Shown piece by piece: positions 15,351 to 22,418 of a stretch of 49,062 nucleotides of DNA. The number at the start of each line of letters is the position of its first letter. Within the stretch, counting starts at the first letter, position 1. Source of the stretch: Burkholderiales bacterium Ga0077544 (GTDB taxonomy: Bacteria; Pseudomonadota; Gammaproteobacteria; Burkholderiales; Burkholderiaceae_D); contig LNEU01000024.1 in the NCBI GenBank assembly GCA_001464355.1, forward strand, positions 1-49,062, written 5' to 3'. Both the position numbers and the translations under genes were made by a program. Under the pieces are notes generated by a model. That model was not told the origin of the DNA, ran no database searches, and worked only from the letters and a program-made list of their open reading frames with translations.

Positions 15351-16364
15351 ATGAACGCCGGATTGATCGAGCTCGTTAAAAATATGCCCAAGGCAGAACT
15401 GCATATTCATATTGAAGGTTCGCTGGAACCCGAATTGATCTTTGCTCTCGCACAACGCAATGGTGTCGTACTGAACTACCCGTCGATAGAAGCATTACGC
15501 GCGGCGTACGCATTTACTGATTTGCAATCATTCCTCGATATCTACTATGCCGGGGCCAGCGTCTTGCTGACCGAACAGGATTTCTACGATATGACCTGGG
15601 CTTATTTGGAGCGTGCCCATGCCGATAATATTTTGCATGCGGAACTGTTTTTCGATCCGCAAACGCACACTGCGCGCGGTGTGGAATTTGGCGTAGTGGT
15701 GAACGGCATACAGCGCGCTGTGCAAGATGCGCATGCCGAATGGGGCATGACAGGTGGTTTGATCATGTGCTTTCTGCGTCATCTGTCGGAAGAAGAGGCA
15801 TTTTTGACATTGGAACAGGCCTTGCCTTATCGTGTGCACATCCTCGGTATCGGACTGGACTCTTCAGAGCGCGGTCATCCACCCGAGAAGTTTGCACGGG
15901 TTTTTGCGCGCGGCAAAGAATTGGGTTTTCATCTGGTGGCGCATGCTGGCGAAGAAGGTCCGTCAGCTTATATAGAAACGGCACTGGATTTATTGCAGGT
16001 GGAGCGTATCGATCATGGTGTGCGCTGCATAGACGATCCAGTGTTGATGCAGCGTTTGGTTGCGCAAGCAATACCATTGACGGTCTGCCCTTTGTCAAAT
16101 ATCAAATTGTGTGTGTTTGAAAAAATGGCGCAACATAATCTGTTGACCTTGCTGGATGCGGGTTTGGTGATTACGGTCAATTCGGATGATCCGGCCTATT
16201 TTGGCGGCTACATGAATGACAATTTGGTTGCGATTGTCGAAGCCCTGCCTTTGCAAAGACAGCATGTGCAGCAACTGGCCCGCAATAGTTTTCATGCAGC
16301 CTTTATCGATACTAATCTAAAGCAAAAGTATCTGGCACAGGTCGATGCATACTTCGCGCATTGA
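15351..16364 (+). CDS. Adenine/adenosine deaminase family protein
   Basis: 337 aa zinc-dependent amidohydrolase in purine salvage. Start at ATG 15351 has AAGGG 7 nt upstream. Metal and catalytic residues are all visible: His18 and His20 ([13 protein letters not shown]), His198 with Glu201 (VAHAGEEGP), His222 (ERIDHGVRC) and Asp279-Asp280 ([10 protein letters not shown]). [11 protein letters not shown] and the overall length fit the branch related to yeast Aah1 and Pseudomonas adenine deaminase, so the substrate may be adenine (giving hypoxanthine) rather than adenosine. The gene stands alone between divergent and downstream unrelated genes. Confidence 0.88.
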   Translation: MNAGLIELVKNMPKAELHIHIEGSLEPELIFALAQRNGVVLNYPSIEALRAAYAFTDLQSFLDIYYAGASVLLTEQDFYDMTWAYLERAHADNILHAELFFDPQTHTARGVEFGVVVNGIQRAVQDAHAEWGMTGGLIMCFLRHLSEEEAFLTLEQALPYRVHILGIGLDSSERGHPPEKFARVFARGKELGFHLVAHAGEEGPSAYIETALDLLQVERIDHGVRCIDDPVLMQRLVAQAIPLTVCPLSNIKLCVFEKMAQHNLLTLLDAGLVITVNSDDPAYFGGYMNDNLVAIVEALPLQRQHVQQLARNSFHAAFIDTNLKQKYLAQVDAYFAH

Positions 16365-16538
16365 GTAAGCAAAGCAGCCGGATTTCCCCGGCGTCGGCGG
16401 CACATGCACTTTTACGCTAGTCTTATGCAAGTTTGCAGTTGCAATTCCTGTTTCCTCCTATTGCTGTTCGACTTGTCGTGTCAAATATTCTGCATGAATC
16501 CACGATAAAGCGGGCATATCCAGAAAGCGAATGTCTTG

Positions 16539-19040
16539 ATGTTTGTTCAATCTTTTCGTATGACGCAACGCGACTGGCGTGCGGGCGAGTTGCGCTTCTT
16601 GCTGGTGGCCTTGATTGTCGCGGTCGCTGCATTGTCATCAGTCAGTTTCTTTGTCGATCGCATGCGCACCGGTTTGAACCGCGATGCACATCAAATGCTG
16701 GGTGCAGATTTACTGATACGTACAGATGAACAGATTGCGCCCGCATGGAAAGCGGAAGCGCAGAAGCGCGGTCTGCAGCTAGCAGAGACTGTTGTTTTTC
16801 CCAGCATGGCAATTGCGGGTGAGGGTGAGCAGGCAGTGTCCAAACTGGCTTCGATCAAGGCGGTCACTCCCGGCTATCCATTGCGCGGCAATGTAAAAAT
16901 AGCGACACAGATAAACGGAGACGGTGTTGCCGCAAAGTCTATTCCCGATGCGGGAACGGTGTGGGTCGATGCCGGGATTCTGACCAGTCTGAATATTGCA
17001 GTCGGCAACTCACTCAAACTTGGCGACAAGATTTTTACCATTGCCAAGGTGATTACCAATGAACCGGATCGCGGCGCGGGTTTCATGAACTTTGCGCCGC
17101 GCGTGATGCTTTCCGCCGGCGATGTGGCGGCGACCGGCCTGATACAGCTCGGTTCGCGCATCACCTATCGCCTGCTGGTAGCCGGCAAACCGGCCGATGT
17201 CGACAAATTCGATAAATGGGTGCAGGACAAAATCGAAACCGATAATCTGAAAGGTGTGCGTACCGAATCGCTGGAGTCTGGTCAGCCACAAATGCGCGCA
17301 ACGCTGCAACGTGCTGAAGAATTTTTGTCACTGGTCGGCCTGCTGTCGGCCATGTTGGCTGCCGTCGCCGTTGCAATGGCAGCACGCCGCTTCATGCTGC
17401 GTCATGTCGATGCATGCGCAATGCTGCGTTGCCTTGGCATGACGCAGAATCAGGTGACATGGTTATATCTGATTGAATTTCTGGTGGTTGGTTTAATCGG
17501 CAGTGCAATCGGTGCGGCAGTCGGTTTTGCTGCGCATTTTGTGTTGATCGAATGGCTGGGTCGCTTGATCACTGCCGATTTGCCGCCGGCGTCGATTTTG
17601 CCAGGAGTACAGGGCGTTGCCACCGGCTTGCTGTTGTTGATTGGTTTTGCATTGCCGCCTATTTTGCAATTGCGCAATGTGCCGCATAACCGTGTGATCC
17701 GTCGCGAGCAGGATATGCCGCAGCCAATCACGATCATGACCTATATGCTTGGCTTGGCAACCTTTATCGGTCTGCTGTTGTGGCAGGCGGGAAATATCAA
17801 GCTTGGCTTGCTGACTGCAGCCGGCTTTCTCGGTGGTTTGGCCGGTTTTGCATTCATCAGTTGGCTGGCGTTGAAGTCGCTGCAATCCTTGCGCGGCTTG
17901 ATCAATAATGCGAGCTGGCGCTTTGCAGTCACTGCGCTGCAGCGGCGTCCGGGTGCGACGATCATACAAGTCGTTGCATTGGCGCTAGGACTGATGGCCT
18001 TGCTGCTATTGACAGTGATTCGCGGTGATCTGGTCGATGCGTGGCGCAGCGCGACGCCGCCGAATGCACCTAATCGATTCGTTATCAATATTCAACCGGA
18101 TCAAAAAACCGAGTTTGAAGCGCGCCTCGTGCAAAACAAGATTGCCGACGCGGACCTGTTTCCTATGATACGCGGTCGTCTGCTTGCGATTAATAATGTA
18201 GAGATCACCGGCGAGAGCTTTGTCGAAGATAGGGCCAAGCGTCTAGTCGATCGCGAATTCAATTTGTCGACAATGAGCAAAATGCCGGCATCAAATGAAA
18301 TCACCGCAGGCCGCTGGTTCGATGACAGCAAGCCGGAAGCCTCGGTTGAAGCCGGATTGGCAGAAACGCTGGGACTGAAGATAGGCGATCAATTGAAATT
18401 CGAAATCGCTGGCGAAACCGTCGAAGTGCCGATTACCAGTTTGCGCAAACTGGAATGGGGATCAATGAAGGTCAACTTCTTCGTCATCATTAATCCCGCT
18501 GCGATGAGGGACATGCCGCAGTCGTGGATCACGTCCTTCCATCTTCCAGCAGATAGCTCTGCGTTCGAGAACCAGCTGACGCGCGATTATCCAAATCTAA
18601 CCGTGGTTGATATCGGTAGCGTGGTCAAACAGATTCAGGACGTGATCGACCAGGTTGTGACCGCAGTCGAGTTCCTGTTCATGTTCACGCTTGCATCCGG
18701 TGTGCTGGTGCTCTACGCAGCGCTTGCCAGTTCACAGGATCAGCGCACGCGCGAAGCAGGGCTGCTGCGTGCGCTTGGTGCAACGCGCAAGCAATTGTCA
18801 CAATCGCAGTGGATCGAATTCGCTTTGGTCGGTGGTCTTGCCGGTTTGTTGGCGGCCAGTGGCGCAACTGCGGTGGGCTGGTCGCTTGCTCATTTCGTAT
18901 TCGACTTTGAATGGAAGTTCAGTCCGGTAGTGTGGATCGCAGGCTTTGCGGTCGGCGCAGCGTGCGCATTCATCGGTGGTTGGGTCGGCTTGCGCAATGT
19001 GCTGAATCAGCCGCCATTGCAGACGCTGCGCGAGGCCTGA
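16539..19040 (+). CDS. Large FtsX-like ABC transporter permease (YbbP type)
   Basis: 833 aa with two FtsX domains. An N-terminal membrane helix lies at about 17-40, followed by an extracytoplasmic MacB-like region to about 250. Three helices follow at about 262-375 (AEEFLSLVGLLSAMLAAVAV onward), then further helices at 400-460. A second extracytoplasmic region spans about 500-710, and the last three helices form the C-terminal FtsX unit (ALASSQDQRTREAGLLRALG, then ATRKQL). YbbP-type permeases pair with a LolD-like ATPase; none is adjacent here, so it may lie elsewhere. The start is ATG 16539; a TTG directly before it is less likely. Role perhaps lipid or outer-membrane export; unproven. Confidence 0.88.
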   Translation: MFVQSFRMTQRDWRAGELRFLLVALIVAVAALSSVSFFVDRMRTGLNRDAHQMLGADLLIRTDEQIAPAWKAEAQKRGLQLAETVVFPSMAIAGEGEQAVSKLASIKAVTPGYPLRGNVKIATQINGDGVAAKSIPDAGTVWVDAGILTSLNIAVGNSLKLGDKIFTIAKVITNEPDRGAGFMNFAPRVMLSAGDVAATGLIQLGSRITYRLLVAGKPADVDKFDKWVQDKIETDNLKGVRTESLESGQPQMRATLQRAEEFLSLVGLLSAMLAAVAVAMAARRFMLRHVDACAMLRCLGMTQNQVTWLYLIEFLVVGLIGSAIGAAVGFAAHFVLIEWLGRLITADLPPASILPGVQGVATGLLLLIGFALPPILQLRNVPHNRVIRREQDMPQPITIMTYMLGLATFIGLLLWQAGNIKLGLLTAAGFLGGLAGFAFISWLALKSLQSLRGLINNASWRFAVTALQRRPGATIIQVVALALGLMALLLLTVIRGDLVDAWRSATPPNAPNRFVINIQPDQKTEFEARLVQNKIADADLFPMIRGRLLAINNVEITGESFVEDRAKRLVDREFNLSTMSKMPASNEITAGRWFDDSKPEASVEAGLAETLGLKIGDQLKFEIAGETVEVPITSLRKLEWGSMKVNFFVIINPAAMRDMPQSWITSFHLPADSSAFENQLTRDYPNLTVVDIGSVVKQIQDVIDQVVTAVEFLFMFTLASGVLVLYAALASSQDQRTREAGLLRALGATRKQLSQSQWIEFALVGGLAGLLAASGATAVGWSLAHFVFDFEWKFSPVVWIAGFAVGAACAFIGGWVGLRNVLNQPPLQTLREA

Positions 19041-19175
19041 GTCAGCTCTGACTGCATGGATTTTGAAATGAATGCGGTTCGTGACTTGCTGCTTAGGCTG
19101 CCGCGAGTGCAGACCGTTGCGCGCATGCCGTTCGGGCACACAGCGCAAATAGCGTGAAGTGTTACGGCAGGATAT

Positions 19176-19350
19176 GCATGACTATCCCCGCGTGAAATCC
19201 AAGACGTCTTCGTATCGCACTCTCTATTCATTGAGCAAACCGCTGCTGCCGATGTTGTATAAGCTCTTTCCGAATCATGTATTGGCTAAAATGGAAATCG
19301 GGCGAATGCTGCTGGCAGTTGATGGCAAGTGCGTGCACAGTCATTCTTGA
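19176..19350 (+). pseudogene. C-terminal remnant, possibly of an NAD(P)-binding oxidoreductase
   Basis: A 57-codon frame starting MHDYPRVKSKTSSYRTLYSL continues SKPLLPMLYKLFPNHVLAKM and EIGRMLLAV. This pattern (TLY...KPL.P.L..LFP...L....IGR.ML.V) recalls the C-terminus of HIM1/NmrA-like NAD(P)-binding proteins. No Rossmann fold is found upstream and no good ribosome site is seen. Most likely debris of a lost gene; the resemblance is by eye. Confidence 0.35.
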
Positions 19351-19460
19351 ACGCAATGACCTTTTAGCACTCATCTCCAGGCACTGAAGCAGGATTTTTG
19401 CGATGTAAAGCACAAGGTGGATGCGCTTGTCCCTTACCTTGATGCGTTATCATGCTGGCT

Positions 19461-19862
19461 ATGACTACTGAAGATACTCAACAACAGACCCTGTACCAAC
19501 TTTTGGATGGCGAAAACGGCGTACGTGCGCTGGTTGACCGTTTCTATGATTTGATGGACCTGGAGCCTGCCTTCGCCGGCATACGTGCGATGCATCCGAC
19601 CACACTCGACGGTTCACGCGACAAGCTGTTCTGGTTTTTGTCCGGCTGGACTGGTGGCCCGAATCTGTTTGTCGAACGATTCGGCCATCCACGCTTGCGC
19701 GCACGCCACTTGCCTTACGCGATTGCCACCGATGAACGTGATCAATGGTTGCGTTGCATGGAAATGGCGATGCAGGATGTCGGCATCGTTCCTTCTCTGC
19801 AGGAGCATCTGCAAAAAGCTTTCGCTGAAACTGCTGACTGGATGCGTAATACGCATGGTTGA
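19461..19862 (+). CDS. Truncated haemoglobin, group II
   Basis: 133 aa 2-on-2 globin. Visible landmarks by comparison with known group II globins: Tyr29 at B10 (VDRFYDLM), the GGPNLFVERFGHPRLRARH segment with proximal His83 at F8, and Trp96 at G8 (DERDQWLRCM). The CD1 position appears to be His45 rather than Tyr. The family binds oxygen or NO and is linked to NO or peroxide detoxification. The start is uncertain: ATG 19461 is preferred, ATG 19452 is in frame, and neither has a strong ribosome site. It is followed 63 bp later by rmuC in the same direction. Confidence 0.9.
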   Translation: MTTEDTQQQTLYQLLDGENGVRALVDRFYDLMDLEPAFAGIRAMHPTTLDGSRDKLFWFLSGWTGGPNLFVERFGHPRLRARHLPYAIATDERDQWLRCMEMAMQDVGIVPSLQEHLQKAFAETADWMRNTHG

Positions 19863-19925
19863 TTCATTGCGTCACAGCATTTTGCATTCCCGATTTGATT
19901 AGCCTAGCCCCGGACCCAGATAGAC

Positions 19926-21395
19926 ATGACACAACTGCACTTTATTATTCTGCTACTCGTCGCAGTCGTGATCATTGCGCTGCAGATTGTCGCCATGCTG
20001 CGCAGTCGCGCCGTGGATATCACGCCGCAACTGACCAACTTGCAAAACGAATTGCAGCGCCATCAGCAACAGAGCAGCGAGCGCATAGAGCGTGAGTTGC
20101 GCGAACAGGTGCAATCGACGGCGCAAGCCACACGTCAGGAACTCGGCAGTAATTTCATGCAGTTCCAGCAGGCGCTGGCAGCGCAATTGACGAACGTCGC
20201 GACACTGCAAAACAATCAGATCGATTCGTTCGCGCAGCAGCTTGCCAAATTGAACGAAGCGAACGCGCAGCAACTGGAAGCCATGCGGCAGGCGATTACT
20301 TTGCAGGCGCAAACCGGCAGGGAAGAACAGGCAACGGCGCTCAAGCGTTTCGGCGATACCTTGAATCAAACGTTAACGACGCTGACGGAATCCAATGCGC
20401 AGCGCATGGCCGAAGTACGGGCCACGCTGGAAGCCAAGATCAAGGATTTGCAAACCGATAACGGTGCGCGTCTCGAAGAAATGCGCAAGACTGTCGATGA
20501 AAAATTGCATGCGACGCTGGAACAGCGTTTGGGTGAATCATTCAAGCTGGTGTCCGACCGCCTGGAAAAAGTTCATCAAGGTCTGGGCGAAATGCAGCAA
20601 TTGGCAATTGGCGTCGGTGATTTGAAGCGCGTACTGACCAACGTCAAAACGCGCGGGACCTGGGGCGAAGTGCAGCTGGAGATGTTACTGGAGCAAGTGC
20701 TGACGCCGGACCAGTATGCAAAGAATGTGGAAACGATACCTGGCAGCGGAGCCCGTGTCGAATTCGCGATCAAGCTACCGGGTTCCGACAATGGTAATAC
20801 GCCGGTCTGGATGCCTATCGATGCGAAATTTCCTAAGGAGCAGTACGAGCGTCTGGCGGAAGCTGCAGATCGCGCCGATGCCGATGGTGTTTTGTTAGCC
20901 GGACGTGAATTGGAAACGGTAGTGCGCAATGAGGCAAAAAAAATCGCCGAAAAATATCTGTCGCCGCCATTGACCACCGATTTCGCTATCCTTTTCTTGC
21001 CGACCGAGGGCTTGTATGCAGAGGTAATGCGCAGGCCTGGTCTGGCTGACGATTTGCAACGCACGCATAGGGTCAGCATCGCCGGTCCATCAACCTTGTC
21101 GGCATTATTGAACAGCTTGCAAATGGGCTTTCGCACACTGGCGTTGGAAAAACGTTCGTCAGAAGTCTGGCAAGTCTTGGGCGCAGTCAAAACCGAGTTC
21201 GGTAAATTCGGTGATGTGTTGGCAGCAACCAAGGCTACGTTGGAGCGTGCGGCCAAGAATATCGAGCAGGCCGAGACTAGAAGCCGTCAGATGACGCGCA
21301 AACTGAAGTCGGTAGAGGCGCTGCCGAGCGAGGCTGCGCAACAGCTGCTAGGCGTGGATTTGCCTTTAGGCGATTTGCTGGACGACAAAGAGTAG
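19926..21395 (+). CDS. rmuC: DNA recombination protein RmuC
   Basis: 489 aa. An N-terminal membrane anchor (FIILLLVAVVIIALQIVAML, about residues 6-25) is followed by a long Gln/Glu-rich coiled coil (about 30-200). The RmuC nuclease-like domain spans about 205-430, with VKTRGTWGEVQLEMLLEQVL and MPIDAKFPKEQYERL. The fold is related to PD-(D/E)XK nucleases. In E. coli RmuC limits inversions at short inverted repeats. Length fits the family. It probably shares an operon with the globin gene; downstream lies the FMN riboswitch. Confidence 0.93.
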   Translation: MTQLHFIILLLVAVVIIALQIVAMLRSRAVDITPQLTNLQNELQRHQQQSSERIERELREQVQSTAQATRQELGSNFMQFQQALAAQLTNVATLQNNQIDSFAQQLAKLNEANAQQLEAMRQAITLQAQTGREEQATALKRFGDTLNQTLTTLTESNAQRMAEVRATLEAKIKDLQTDNGARLEEMRKTVDEKLHATLEQRLGESFKLVSDRLEKVHQGLGEMQQLAIGVGDLKRVLTNVKTRGTWGEVQLEMLLEQVLTPDQYAKNVETIPGSGARVEFAIKLPGSDNGNTPVWMPIDAKFPKEQYERLAEAADRADADGVLLAGRELETVVRNEAKKIAEKYLSPPLTTDFAILFLPTEGLYAEVMRRPGLADDLQRTHRVSIAGPSTLSALLNSLQMGFRTLALEKRSSEVWQVLGAVKTEFGKFGDVLAATKATLERAAKNIEQAETRSRQMTRKLKSVEALPSEAAQQLLGVDLPLGDLLDDKE

Positions 21396-21493
21396 AAACT
21401 TGTTCGTCGTCAGCAACGTTTTTTAAATCATGATAAATTCACGTCTCACTGATGAAGTGATGCGCTGAGTTTTCAACACAACATTCATCAGTA

Positions 21494-21673
21494 CGTTCTC
21501 GGGGCGGGGTGAAATTCTCCACCGGCGGTAATAACGCAGAGTTTCATTATTTTGTGTTTAGCCCGCGAGCGCTTGTTGAAGCTTCAAGTCGATTTCTTCG
21601 GCTTGCTTCACGAGGTCAGCAGACTCGGTGTGATCCCGAGGCCGACGGTCATAGTCCGGATGATAGAGAACGG
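21494..21673 (+). ncRNA. FMN riboswitch (RFN element)
   Basis: Conserved RFN blocks are readable in order: TCTCGGGGCGGGGTGAAATT near 21497, CCACCGGCGGTAAT, then after a variable arm GTGATCCCGAGGCCGACGGT and AGTCCGGATGATAGAGAACG. Opening and closing strands (CGTTCTC and GAGAACG) pair to close the junction. It binds flavin mononucleotide and reduces riboflavin gene expression. The variable arm (about 21545-21615) is longer than the minimal version. The downstream gene is a lumazine synthase, as expected. Confidence 0.95.
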
Positions 21674-21741
21674 GATGATTCATTACTCACTGGCCCTTGC
21701 GGTCATGTGCGTTTGCCATTCCCGCTTGATATTCAAATTGC

Positions 21742-21765
21742 CCTGTACTTTCATTTGTACACAGG
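21742..21765 (+). promoter_or_regulatory. Riboswitch expression platform: hairpin covering the ribosome site
   Basis: CCTGTAC (21742-21748) can pair with GTACACAGG (21757-21765) with a 2-nt bulge, burying the AGG of the lumazine synthase ribosome site AGGAG. No U-run follows, which points to translational rather than transcriptional control. An alternative partner upstream was not proven. Confidence 0.5.
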
Positions 21766-21773
21766 AGCTTTAT

Positions 21774-22277
21774 ATGCAACACGCTATCGATATCAAAACA
21801 AAATCCGCAACACGTCGTATCGCTTTTATTCAAGCCAGCTGGCACAAGGAAATCGTTGATCAATGCCGTATCGGATTCGTGGCAGAAATGGCTACGCGCG
21901 GTTACTCAGAAGATGTGATCGACTTCTTTGAAGTTGCAGGCGCATTCGAAATTCCACTGCATGCAAAATTGCTCGCCAAGAGCGGCCGTTATGCGGCTGT
22001 AGTCGGCACGGGTCTGGTGGTTGATGGCGGTGTTTATCGTCACGAATTCGTTTCCCAGGCTGTCATCAGCGGCTTGATGCAGGTTCAACTGGAAACTGAA
22101 GTGCCTGTTATTTCCGCTGTGCTGACGCCACATCATTTCCATTCGCACGATGAGCATCAAGGCTTTTTCTACGATCACTTTTTGGTCAAGGGAAAAGAAG
22201 CTGCGCACGCATGTGCAGATACCATCAAACGTCTGCAACAAATTGATGCGATTACACAGGAGCGTATCGCAGCATAA
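21774..22277 (+). CDS. ribH: 6,7-dimethyl-8-ribityllumazine synthase, type II (RibH2-like)
   Basis: 167 aa. ATG 21774 with AGGAG 8 nt upstream; the frame is open through the riboswitch but upstream residues are not protein-like. Catalyses the penultimate riboflavin step, joining 5-amino-6-ribitylamino-uracil and dihydroxybutanone phosphate. Visible: IAFIQASWHKEIVDQCRIGF, FEVAGAFEIPLHAKLLAKSG, VVDGGVYRHEFVSQAVISGL and TPHHFHSHDEHQGFFYDHF. ASWH, the VYRHEFV segment and the HHFH stretch match the Brucella RibH2 type (decameric) better than the icosahedral RibE/RibH type. No other rib gene is adjacent, so this may be a second, flavin-responsive lumazine synthase. Confidence 0.93.
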   Translation: MQHAIDIKTKSATRRIAFIQASWHKEIVDQCRIGFVAEMATRGYSEDVIDFFEVAGAFEIPLHAKLLAKSGRYAAVVGTGLVVDGGVYRHEFVSQAVISGLMQVQLETEVPVISAVLTPHHFHSHDEHQGFFYDHFLVKGKEAAHACADTIKRLQQIDAITQERIAA

Positions 22278-22353
22278 GTTCTTGTTTAATATCTTACTTG
22301 GGCCAGGTTTTCAAGAATGGCATCAGCATTACGAAACGTGTGAAACCCGGAAA

Positions 22354-22381
22354 AAAAAAGGGAGCCTAGGCTCCCTTTTTT
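22354..22381. terminator. Bidirectional terminator between ribH and rne
   Basis: GGGAGCCTAGGCTCCC (22360-22375) is a perfect 16-bp palindrome with A-run before and T-run after. It ends both the plus-strand ribH transcript and the minus-strand rne transcript. Confidence 0.9.
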
Positions 22382-22387
22382 GCGACT

Positions 22388-22413
22388 GTTCATCCTGCGT
22401 TGGCAGGATGAAC
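22388..22413 (-). other. Perfect 11-bp hairpin just after the rne stop codon
   Basis: GTTCATCCTGC (22388-22398), loop of 4, GCAGGATGAAC (22403-22413). It lies 5 bp past the rne stop and before the terminator, so the rne mRNA ends in two consecutive hairpins. It may protect the 3' end or bind RNase E itself. Confidence 0.7.
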
Positions 22414-22418
22414 AAGTC

